From Euperipatoides rowelli (taxonomy: Eukaryota; Onychophora; Udeonychophora; Euonychophora; Peripatopsidae): a stretch of 11,427 nt of DNA. Below are positions 1 to 7,386 of this stretch, in pieces (position 1 is the first letter of the stretch; every line of letters starts with the position of its first letter). Below the pieces are notes generated by a model that saw only the letters and a list, made by a program, of their open reading frames with translations, was not told the origin of the DNA and searched no databases. The position numbers and the translations under genes are program-made. The DNA is taken from assembly GCA_003024985.2 (NCBI GenBank), contig PXIH01S0060445.1; one strand, given 5' to 3'.

Positions 1-246
1 AAAAACTGTTAGTAAACACAAACTAAAATGTATTATGTCAGGCTTTTTTTTTTAAGGAATTAATAAAAATATCGCAACAAGAACAAAAAGAATCATTCAT
101 AAAATACGTATTCTCATTATACAGCCATAGGGCTGCTATCAGTTATGCCTCATCTCACGTGACTAGTCACGCTTCACATGTTTGCTTCAATTTCTAAGGT
201 AAAAGAATAGGCACATCCTCCGTCTACTAGTATATATATGGTCTAG
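1..246. other. non-coding flank left of the gypsy remnant
   Basis: No reading frame here resembles a gene. The first 120 bases are A/T-rich. Bases about 121-246 are richer in G+C and include a perfect 14-bp palindrome, CGTGACTAGTCACG, around 158-171, and the segment CCTCCGTCTACTAGTATATA at about 218-237, which has a dyad-like, transposon-end look. The pol-like reading begins immediately after it, so this stretch may be part of another inserted element or simply the sequence beside a truncation point. That reading is inference. Confidence 0.4.
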
Positions 247-603
247 GGGTCAACTAGTGAAAAAGAATGTCTGGGTGTTATCTTTGGTATCGAGCACTTC
301 AGATGTTATTTGGAAGGGATGAAGGTTACGGTCCTAACAGACCATAATGGCCTCTGTTGGCTCAAATCCATTAAAGGCCCAATTGGTAGACTAGGTAGGT
401 GGAGCTTCTGATTACAAAACTTAGACTACAAGGTAGTCCACCGGCCTGGCAAAGAAAATAAAGTGGCAGATGCACTTTCTCGTGCTCCTCTGCCTCAGGT
501 TGATCCACTGGATGATGATCCTAAAGTACTGATCATCACTAGCACACTGGTGTCTAGTGATGAATCATTTGAAAATGTAAGCTTTTTTGTTAATAAATTT
601 TAA
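247..603 (+). pseudogene. RNase H domain of Ty3/gypsy pol, broken
   Basis: In a live element this domain degrades the RNA strand of the RNA-DNA hybrid during reverse transcription. Frame 1 reads EKECLGVIFGIEHF from 259, then TDHNGLCWLKS, then RPGKENKVADALSR near 451-486. These match the middle and end of the gypsy RNase H fold, including the acidic residues in EKE, TDH and ADALSR. The N-terminal part with the first catalytic aspartate is absent. A TGA at 409-411 interrupts the frame; it stands where family members usually have arginine, so it is consistent with a CGA-to-TGA transition. After ADALSR a short acidic spacer runs to a TAA at 601, where the reading moves to frame 2 at about 602. 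Confidence 0.88.
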
Positions 604-1838
604 AATCTAGAAAAAATTACAAAATGAAGATAGTGATATTAAAAATTTAATAAATTTAAAACTTAACAATCCAGGTCAAGCAACTAAAAAGCAAAAAATC
701 TTTTATGAAAAGAATAAAAATAGATTAACTTTCATCAATGGGGTGTTGTATATGTTAAAGGATCATAATATTCATACAAATAAAAGAAAATATGTTTTGT
801 TGTTACCAAGATCTGAGATTGAGAAGGTTTTAAAAGCTTTACATAATTCTCCATTGGTAGGTCACATGGGCATTGCCAAACTCTAAACCATATCAAAACA
901 TGGTACTATTGGACAGGGATGCCAAAATCAGTTAAACAATACGTCCATAGTTGTAAAAGTTGCCAGCTTGTGAAACCCAGCAATAAAAAACCTGTGGGAA
1001 TTATGCAATCTGTCAAAGCGACGAAGCACTTTGAATATCTAGCGTTGGACTTCATTGGGACTCTACCTCACACTTTGGGAGGCAACAGGTATGTTATCAT
1101 ATATGTTGACCTTTTCACAAAGTGGATAGAAGCTTTTCCCATAAAAGAAGCTAATGCAAAAGAAGCAACTGAAAAACTCATGGAAGTGGTATTCCGGCAC
1201 GGTGTTACCACAAACTGTAATAACTGATAGAGGCACTCAGTTCACTAGTAACGAGTTTAACGATGTCCTAGTGTCTCTCAACATTAAACAAAATAAATGT
1301 TCAATTCATCATCCAGAGGTCAACCAGGCAGAGAGAGCAATTAGGACTTTAAAGTCATTGATCAAATGTTATTTGGAAGGGCACCACAGCACCTGGACCA
1401 AAATGTCAATGAGGTATTTATTATTTGCTATCCGTAGTGCTCCTCAGTAGAGCACAGGTGAATCTCCGTGTTTTTTTTATTATACAGCAGGGACTTAAAT
1501 TTCCCCATTGACAACCATTTCGTCTTCCTGGACGAGATTGATGAGGATATCATTGATTTTGACTGGACCAGCATGGTGGAAAGGATAGGTCTTCTTCACA
1601 CAATGGTGAATAAGAATTTGGAAGAGTCTCATAGAAGACATTCCAAATAATATTTCCAAAGGAGAAGAATACATATCTTCCATGTAGGTGATTTGGTCAA
1701 GGTTATTGTTAGTCTGTACTGTAATTTAGCTAAGAGATCCATACCAATTCCTATTGACAAAGTAATTTTTAAAGAAAATTAATTTTGATTAATATATGAA
1801 TTGGATGGTAAATCACCAATTGTTAATAATTGAAATCA
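604..1838 (+). pseudogene. integrase of Ty3/gypsy pol, broken
   Basis: In a live element this enzyme inserts the cDNA into host DNA. The HHCC zinc-binding domain is visible: two histidines (codons 842 and 863, frame 2) and C-x2-C (codons 952 and 961, frame 1), separated by a frameshift near 884. The DDE core has the first D at codon 1048 (LALDFIG), the second at 1226 (TDRGTQF, frame 2) and E at 1331 (QAER). D2 to E has 34 residues between, one short of the usual 35, and the glycine usual in the HP-x-x-NGQ-x-E motif is missing, so a codon-sized deletion is likely. The frame changes again near 1202-1223. A TAG lies at 1448, and frame 1 resumes from about 1470 with SRDLNFP. After a TAA at 1648, the GDLVKV motif of the C-terminal domain (about 1687-1704) can still be read. 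The end near 1838 is uncertain. Confidence 0.88.
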
Positions 1839-2450
1839 TAATGATTGATTCCAGGTTACCCCATTAGAAAACTCATCCAATAATTTAGTTGGGTTTATGG
1901 GATTAATGATTATTATTGTTTATATGTTATCTAATAAAGTTGCCATAAATTTATTAATATGAGGTAGGCTACATTTATTTTACAGTATAAAATTTTATTG
2001 AAGAATTAGGCTTGGCTAGGGTTGTGATATTCTGTTTATTTAGTGTATTTTAATATTGAAATCACTATTTATTGTTATTATATGCTATTCTCAAATAAGT
2101 TATGCTATTTGACATTGTTGTAAACTTGAGAAAGGTTTAATCAAATATTTTTATTAACAGTCATTGTTCAGTTTATGTATTAGCCTACATGATATTTCAT
2201 AGCCTACTGTATGCTGATATTGTACAGAATTGTTGATGATTGTTTACCTCAATATGTTATTTGTTATGGCATATCCTGTATTCAAGTTCAAGTCCACTAA
2301 TGACTAATAATAAGAGTCAAAACTACAACCCACTTGTGATAAATGAGAGTTACTGGTTACCTTAAAGTTATTCGGATGTTATCATTTTTTTACAAACTGT
2401 TATTAAAATAATTCTGCATAAACTCATCAATCCATTAAACTCCACTTACA

Positions 2451-2455
<5 letters not shown>
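1839..2455. other. AT-rich stretch with no recognisable gene
   Basis: All frames are closed at short intervals and nothing resembles an LTR end, RNA gene or host exon. Part of it could be the untranslated 3' region or LTR of the gypsy remnant, since it follows the integrase directly, but no boundary or repeated copy is visible to prove that. Confidence 0.45.

Positions 2456-2481
<26 letters not shown>
2456..2481. repeat. (AT)13 microsatellite
   Basis: An uninterrupted alternating A/T run of 26 bases. It stands directly before a G-rich palindrome and a poly-C run, so this cluster is a likely spot for replication slippage and length polymorphism. Confidence 0.95.
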
Positions 2482-2540
2482 TGTGGGGGGCCCACACAGC
2501 TTTGCCCCCCCCCCCCCAATATTTTCTCGAAGTCGGCACC
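2482..2540. repeat. GC palindrome, poly-C run and possible transposon end
   Basis: TGTGGG and CCCACA form an inverted repeat (2483-2488 and 2491-2496) around a GGG spacer, followed by 13 consecutive C at 2505-2517. The six Gs at 2485-2490 could also pair with the C run. The contrast with the AT-rich surroundings is abrupt. Read on the minus strand, the unit starts CATAGGTGCCGACTTCGA and runs into a G run, which resembles the end of a DNA transposon. I found no matching opposite end in the window, so this identity is only a suggestion. Confidence 0.45.
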
Positions 2541-2554
2541 TATGGAAATATATA

Positions 2555-2622
2555 AATCCACTATCAAAGGATTTCTGCCAAAATGTTTAATCCACTGTCA
2601 AAGGATTTCTGCCAAAATATAT
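2555..2622. repeat. two-copy 34-bp direct tandem repeat
   Basis: The copies are 2555-2588 and 2589-2622. Both contain AATCCACT, one variable base (A or G), then TCAAAGGATTTCTGCC and AAAAT, and differ otherwise only in the last few bases. This is a recent short duplication or the remains of a minisatellite. No reading frame runs through it. Confidence 0.9.
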
Positions 2623-4480
2623 TAAGCCTGCTTAAGAAGTATGATTGCTGAAGGTTATTGTGAAAGTTATTTTAAAAACTTATTATATATGGTTGTATAA
2701 TAATGTTCTATCTTTTTGTTGTATTTTTGATTGAATTGTATTTGTGTTGCAGTTTGTTTATTCTGTTTGTTACAATAAGATATAGTATTGCCTGATGTAT
2801 TTGCATTGGATATTGAATAATTAAAACATGTGTTTCAAAATATTCCAATGAAAAAAATATACGGTTTTTATTAGGTTAATCTGTATTACAGTATAACATC
2901 CTATTGTTTAATAACAATAAATGCTAATAATATTACAATAATAAAATATTTTTTATCTAAATTTGATAAAGGNTCATATTTATTTTTGTCTTATAGATGG
3001 CTATTTTCAAAGATGGCATTTATGCGTTTGTATTTTGAAAACAGACTTTGTTGTTTGTTTAGATAAAAATTCTACATAAATATAATTGAATCAAACTATT
3101 GTAAATTCATTTTTATAATTTAAAATTTAAATTCTTTGACTCAACACCTAACCAGCAAACAGATATTTACTTATTTTCATTATTCTGTTAATATTGAAAT
3201 TTATTGTATTTTTGTTAGTCACATTCAATCATATTTATTCTAGACATAAGTTTGAATTTAATATATTTTTTTAAAATTCTTAAATTTCTTGCAATCTGTT
3301 GTAATAGAAAGGGATTTTACAATTTTCTAAAATATTTTTTTTTAAGAAATCTTGTCCTGTATTTAATTAAGGTACTAATGAATTTAAATTGTAGGTCATT
3401 TTTTTTTTACTTTTTTTTTTTATGTTTAATAGCAAAGCTTGGAACTCTGTTTTATTTCAAATTAGTTAAGAGGATAGAGGCAACTTTCATCTTATTATAA
3501 ATTATATTAATTTGTCTAAATGATCAAGGTAAGATACTCCCAGATGAAAAAAAAAAAAAAAAATCCTACTTAAAATTCTACAAATGCACGTGGCAATATT
3601 TTCCTCAAGCATTATTTTAAAAAGCTTCATCTACTAGTTTTTCTAACAAGGAATTTTATTCAGTTTTTTTTTTTTGTTAATATTTAAAGTAAAAGAATGG
3701 AGCATGTTAAATCATCTTTTCAAATCTCTGGAACTTGAGATTATAATCTCGTTTGAAACAACTGTAGCAAAAGAAAAAACAATATAATAATTACAGATAT
3801 TGTTTCAAGATTAATATTTTATTTGTCAACTTTTTTATCTATTCATTATTAGATATTACAAGTTATTATTTGCAGTAATATGATGTTCATTTGGTCAAAT
3901 CATGATTATATAAATAATTTATTAATTTATATCTTTTTTATTGCTTAATATCTTGTAAGTTTAACAATTTTTATATTTTCCTACGGCTGACAATACATAG
4001 AACACAGATGTGTGTGTTAGCCTTTTAGTGGGATGTGGTACACAAAAAAAATATCAATTCACAGTGAACTGCAGTAGTCTGCAGTGGAAAAAAAATACAA
4101 AGCACATTTTAAAACTTGTAGCCATGGCTCACACTAGAATTAACACTAATTTTTTTAAATATATTGTTTCCAATGAAAGGTGACACACATAACGTTAGTT
4201 GCAGTGAGAAATTTGATACTAATCTTTATTTTGATGCAGGTTGTAAATAGAAATAGGTGCTGATAGTATGATATCCAAATATAGGTATGCCTACAATCAA
4301 GAAAATGATAAATAGATTAACGCTAGTCTGTGTGCTGCTGAAAATATATACACATTTTTTATCATAATGCACTTCCAACAAAAAAAAAATTCAGTGTGGC
4401 ACTGGCCTAACAATTTTAATACGAAGAAGTATCCTGAGTCAAAACCAAAGAAGAGAAAGTTGTAAGCTTCTGCATATTAG
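2623..4480. other. long AT-rich region without genes
   Basis: No supported coding sequence, tRNA or rRNA is visible. It contains many A and T runs, including 17 A at 3547-3563, and a perfect 14-bp palindrome GAGATTATAATCTC at 3737-3750. The part from about 4000 to 4410 is somewhat richer in CACA/TGTG and CTGCAG words and may be a decayed mobile element, but I could not find convincing terminal repeats. One base, 2973, is unresolved. Confidence 0.5.
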
Positions 4481-4492
4481 TGGTGTGTAGGA

Positions 4493-4519
4493 TCCTGAAA
4501 TTTTGGGAAAAATTCAGGA
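4493..4519. repeat. 12-bp-arm hairpin, loop GGG
   Basis: TCCTGAAATTTT at 4493-4504 pairs with AAAAATTCAGGA at 4508-4519 with one mismatch, leaving a GGG loop. It is isolated from any gene, and its role is unknown. Confidence 0.75.
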
Positions 4520-4801
4520 ACAGCAATGATTACAGGGAAAACATATTTTCCTTGAAACATTAAATAAATGTAAACATTTAACATTTCTCCCATGAAATTA
4601 GTCTATTATTTATTTATAGTCGTTATACACTTAAGTTCAGTATAAACATAATTCACACTTTATTAATCTTTTTTAAAATATACAATTGAATGGCAGACTA
4701 GTATTGAAATTTCATATACTGCATTTTTGGTTGTCTTTTTCTTGTCTTATTTTCTTCTTGATTTCTCCTTCAAAAAATCAAATTGTTCATTAAAGAACTC
4801 A

Positions 4802-4818
4802 GTAGACATTATGTCTAC
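4802..4818. repeat. perfect 8-bp-arm palindrome
   Basis: GTAGACAT and ATGTCTAC flank one T. No gene or known site is linked to it, and it may be chance in a region of low complexity. Confidence 0.7.
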
Positions 4819-4883
4819 CTGTATAAAAGGTCTAAAGGATTGAGATTTGAGGAAGTTTTTAATTAAACAAAATGAAATGCTCC

Positions 4884-4907
4884 TTTTTTTTTTTTAAAAA
4901 AAAAAAA
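4884..4907. repeat. T12A12 perfect palindrome
   Basis: Twelve T are followed directly by twelve A, giving a 24-bp self-complementary tract. A nearby inverted pair, TTAAAGAAC at 4790-4798 and GTTCTTTAA at 4912-4920, encloses both this tract and the 4802 palindrome. The tract may simply be a join of two homopolymers, and its exact length could be uncertain in assembly. Confidence 0.85.
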
Positions 4908-4983
4908 TCAAGTTCTTTAAATCAAAGCTGTATTATGGTGGGGAAGAACAAGGGTCAAACTTCAATAAACAACAATTTTCTCA

Positions 4984-5009
4984 TAAGGCTGGTGCTCCAC
5001 TGGACGATA
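4984..5009 (+). repeat. left terminal inverted repeat
   Basis: It begins TAAGGCTGGTGCTCC and continues ACTGGACGATA. Both mismatches to the right end are T here against C there, at positions that are CpG in the right copy, which is the pattern expected from C-to-T decay at CpG. If TA is the target duplication, the true element starts at 4986. Confidence 0.85.
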
Positions 5010-5029
5010 CGGGATGTGATGATGACTCA

Positions 5030-5092
5030 CGTTGCCTTCAGGTGAAAATAAACTAGCTGTCACATACAGCGTGCGTTACCTCACGGTATTTT
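5030..5092 (+). repeat. left subterminal repeats of the TIR transposon
   Basis: Two related motifs lie here in + orientation: CGTTGCCTTCAGGTGAAAAT (5030-5049) and GCGTTACCTCACGGTATTTT (5073-5092). They resemble the minus-strand motifs at 5973-5989 and 6031-6047 (general form GCGTTRACTYRCGGTGA). Between them, AACTAGCT at 5051-5058 mirrors AGCTAGTT at 6001-6008. Such repeats near the ends often serve as transposase binding sites in DNA transposons; that role is inferred here. Confidence 0.65.
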
Positions 5093-5972
5093 TTAAATTT
5101 GGGTGCAGCACCTCCTTTTTGGATACATAACTGGCTGCACCTTCATTGTTTACAATCCACACAACAAGATGAAGGTAACATAACTTGCTTGTTTAGCCCT
5201 TTTACTGAGTTTCTTGGTTATCCCTTAAACCAAATACGAGTTACAGCTGGTTAATTCCAAAATTTATATATACACGTAATTTTGTTGGCTGCATGAACTT
5301 TAAAGATTGAAATAAAATAAAACAAAGTGGAACCTTTGGCTAATTAAACCTGATTATCAAATATTTTTTTTAATTCAATAATTTTACTTAAAAGATTGCC
5401 ACTGTATCTGAATATTTTTTTAAAAATAGAACATCTTGTGCTAGGTACGTATTGAGAAGAAAAAAAAATCAGCCGTGCGCTTTTTTGTATAGTGTACTAG
5501 GCTACTTTACAACTGCTTCATTCAAGATTAGAAAGTAAAAAATAATTTAAATATCATAAAATGTCAAGTAAAAGTCTAAACAAATTAAATATACTGTAAT
5601 TATTCATAAATAAACATTTATAAAGTTGTACAATAGCTGATGTAGTGGGTAGGGAATCAAACTCATCTTTATCATCAGCTTAAATATACTGTCTGTAGGT
5701 AGATCTTGTAATAATGTTCTCCAGTGTTTATTTTTTTATTGAATGGGAAAAAAAACTGATAACCAAATAAGAAAATATACTTTTTAGACAATTCTTAATT
5801 CGTTATTTATTTTATTCATAAGTCTAGGCATTTTATTCAAAAAGAATTACTTTTTTTTTTAATAAGAAAGCAAGATGTCAGACAGAAACAGGAAATATAA
5901 GATGACCAATCCTCGCGTTGTATTTCGTGTACAACTTTGAAAACAATGTTGTATTAAAAAGTGGGTGTGGTT

Positions 5973-6047
5973 TCACCGCGAGTTAACGCATAATTTTTAA
6001 AGCTAGTTCTATATTTATTTCCTCCGAAAATCACCGTAAGTCAACGC
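5973..6047 (-). repeat. right subterminal repeats of the TIR transposon
   Basis: TCACCGCGAGTTAACGC (5973-5989) and TCACCGTAAGTCAACGC (6031-6047) match each other at 14 of 17 bases and are inverted relative to the left-hand pair. AGCTAGTT at 6001-6008 mirrors the left AACTAGCT. Several more short GTTAACG/GTCAACG words follow up to 6140. Confidence 0.7.
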
Positions 6048-6064
6048 AGGTCAGCGTAAAACCA

Positions 6065-6087
6065 ATGCGCTTTCCAGTGTAGCGCAT
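6065..6087. repeat. hairpin carrying an internal copy of the TIR core
   Basis: ATGCGCT (6065-6071) and AGCGCAT (6081-6087) form perfect 7-bp arms around TTCCAGTGT. The segment TCCAGTGTAGCGC (6073-6085) differs at one base from TCCAGTGGAGCGC in the right TIR (6155-6167), so the terminus core is repeated about 80 bp inside the right end. Confidence 0.7.
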
Positions 6088-6149
6088 CTCGATGAAATCT
6101 ATGTTCTTTAAAAGGTTTTAGTGTTGACGGGCGTTAACGTCATGCCACA

Positions 6150-6175
6150 TATCGTCCAGTGGAGCGCCGGCCTTA
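6150..6175 (-). repeat. right terminal inverted repeat
   Basis: Read on the minus strand it begins TAAGGCCGGCGCTCC and continues ACTGGACGATA, matching the left end at 24 of 26 bases. It keeps the two CpG sites that are TpG in the left copy, so it is probably nearer to the ancestral terminus. Confidence 0.85.
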
Positions 6176-6176
6176 A

Positions 6177-6520
6177 TGTTATGTTCAATTATTACAATTT
6201 GAAGTCGGCAAAACAATAAAGGTCTCTGAAGAGAGTAAAAATTTGAAAATGATTAAAAACATTAAAAAGAAGAGGTCATTTTCAATTAGGAATGAATACA
6301 GGCCTATATATGATAGGTGGCGCTAACTGGATCAGTCTCAACTTTTATAGCTATTGCCTAATTTAACATAGTTTTAAATTTAATGATATATTTACATAAT
6401 TCCATTTAAAATACATAGGATATATATGAATTTAATACTCTAATAAAATTGTTTATAAAGGTTTGTTGATTACTATGATTGATTTGGATTATATTTGATT
6501 GCAACAAAACGTGTTTACTA
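6177..6520. other. AT-rich stretch between two elements
   Basis: It holds no gene. A short imperfect dyad, CCTATATATGATAGG, followed by TGGCGCTAAC lies near 6302-6327. Its 3' part may include the 5' UTR and promoter of the non-LTR element, whose true 5' end cannot be placed without other copies. Confidence 0.4.
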
Positions 6521-6853
6521 ATGGCGGAATACAAGACTCATTGCTACTATTATTGATTTGATCATCTTACTTTCAAATGGGTAAATATTGATCAACTCAA
6601 AATGAAGCACACCAGAAGCAATTATCCTTATCTAAGATGCAAAACAATTATTATATTTGTATTTATTGTTAAAATAATGTCCTACTACGATACGGAACTT
6701 AACCTTAATGAATTGGATAAAAGTACTTACATTCTCTCAATAACTAAGAGCTTATTCGTACGGGATATTGTTTCTTTAAGATACAGATAAAGGAGAGGTA
6801 AAAGGAAGCTTATAACAACTTTTTGTACTGCTTTTAAACCTGCTAACCTCAAC
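6521..6853 (+). pseudogene. N-terminal segment of the non-LTR protein, before the 2A motif
   Basis: Frame 2 has an ATG at 6521, a TGA at 6554, another ATG at 6602 with A at -3 (the better start in this copy), then 62 codons to a TAA at 6788. Beyond that stop the same frame continues as RRGKRKLITTF straight into the 2A motif, so the TAA is probably a nonsense mutation inside a basic RYR-x-RRGKRK patch. That patch is common just before the 2A or PHD part of related elements. Residues 18-27 from 6602 are hydrophobic (IIIFVFIVKI). The function of this leader is unknown. Confidence 0.6.
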
Positions 6854-6913
6854 TCATTTGTCATTGCACTCCTGCTTCATAAATCTGGTGATGTTGAGGT
6901 TAATCCTGGGCCT
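6854..6913 (+). other. 2A-like ribosome-skipping peptide motif
   Basis: Frame 2 encodes a short hydrophobic run (FVIALLL) followed by SGDVEVNPGP at 6884-6913, an exact match to the 2A consensus D-V/I-E-x-N-P-G-P. In 2A peptides the ribosome fails to make the bond between the last glycine and proline and releases the upstream product. Such motifs are known from RNA viruses and from several groups of APE-type non-LTR retrotransposons, where they sit near the N-terminus as here. It would separate the leader from the PHD-containing protein. The motif itself is intact although the flanking gene is broken; activity is inferred. Confidence 0.88.
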
Positions 6914-7086
6914 AAGATTTTGTGTGGCGAATGCAAAGTTAATCTCCAAGATAGAGATAAAGATTCCATTGAATGCAATGTCTGTGAGAAATGGTATCAC
7001 AAAATTTGCACATCACTTAAGAATTTGCCTGATAATCGTTTCCTGTCCCAAAGAAGCCTGATATCGCCTGGCTCTGTTTGTCTTGT
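6914..7086 (+). pseudogene. PHD-type zinc finger domain
   Basis: Cysteines at codons 6923 and 6932 (CGEC), 6974 and 6983 (CNVC), histidine at 6998 in KWYH, cysteine at 7007, and a last pair at 7075 and 7084 (CLSC, preceded by W) give the C4-H-C3 order and spacing of a PHD finger. PHD fingers usually bind histone H3 tails, so the domain may help target or tether the element to chromatin; that is inference. A frameshift between 7030 and 7060 moves the last cysteine pair from frame 2 to frame 1. Confidence 0.85.
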
Positions 7087-7386
7087 ATGAATAAAAACTC
7101 TAGAAAAGTTATCTTGACATCTATTTCAATGGACATTTCTAAACTACATGCTAAATTTGATAGATATGATCAAAGAATCACAAATAACGAGGAAAAAATC
7201 CAAGATTTGAATACGAAGCTTGACTGCATTAATGAGAAGCTTAATGGACTGGACTCTTTATTAAAAAATGGTGAGAATAGATTTGCTACTATGACTCCTG
7301 GTTATTTAAACAAAGTCGAGCATCAGCCTATTAGTAACGGTGATTTTGTGAGTGATATGATACTAAATGCAGAAAAAGAAACATAG
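7087..7386 (+). pseudogene. coiled-coil segment of the ORF1-like region
   Basis: Frame 1 continues from the PHD finger with about 55 residues rich in L, I, K, E, N and D at heptad spacing, for example ISKLHAKFDRYDQRI and EKIQDLNTKLDCINEKLNGL. This is a coiled coil likely to make the protein oligomerise, as in the ORF1 proteins of many LINEs. A linker of about 35 residues follows, ending at a TAG at 7384. Confidence 0.8.

Larger units (their letters stand above)
247..1838 (+). mobile_element. Ty3/gypsy-type LTR retrotransposon remnant (RNase H-integrase part of pol)
   Basis: The order RNase H then integrase, the signatures TDHNGL and PGKENKVADALSR, and the zinc-finger plus DDE integrase identify a Ty3/gypsy pol gene; copia-type elements put integrase before reverse transcriptase. 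Gag, protease and reverse transcriptase are missing although 246 bases of window lie upstream, so the copy is 5'-truncated or interrupted there and is not merely cut by the window edge. No LTR, primer-binding site or polypurine tract could be recognised, and the 3' limit is approximate. The coding sense moves through frames 1, 2, 1, 2 and 1, with stops at 409, 608, 1448 and 1648. It is an old, dead copy. Confidence 0.88.
4984..6175. mobile_element. non-autonomous TIR DNA transposon, about 1.19 kb
   Basis: The ends are inverted copies of each other: 4984-5009 against 6150-6175, with 24 of 26 bases matching. Inside are further inverted pairs of subterminal motifs. No reading frame of useful length lies between the ends, so the element would depend on a transposase made elsewhere. 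Target duplication: an exact TA is found at both ends (4984-4985 and 6174-6175). TTAA is present at the right (6173-6176) but ATAA at the left (4983-4986), so TTAA with one mutation is also possible. The superfamily is therefore unresolved between TA and TTAA users. It carries the window's main cluster of CpG-bearing motifs outside the retroelements. Confidence 0.82.

Noticed and set aside
1495-1683. minus-strand frame over the integrase
   Set aside because: The + strand reading has integrase C-terminal motifs; the reverse frame shows nothing recognisable.
1839-2455. 3' LTR of the gypsy element
   Set aside because: There is no second copy to compare and no clear TG...CA boundary or polypurine tract, so it cannot be supported.
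3252-3500. 82-codon + strand reading frame
   Set aside because: It is made of A/T runs (repeated F, Y, L, I), has no motif and lies in the most AT-rich part; this fits chance.
3547-3563. A17 run as the poly-A tail of a retrocopy
   Set aside because: The sequence before it has no gene-like or SINE-like body and no flanking duplication was found.
4010-4410. second TIR element, from GTTAGCC near 4017 and GGCCTAAC near 4405
   Set aside because: The match of the two ends is short and needs gaps, and no target duplication is seen.
6858-7061. 67-codon reading frame overlapping the 2A-PHD region
   Set aside because: Frame 2 over the same bases carries the 2A motif and the zinc-binding pattern; this frame 3 reading is only its shadow.
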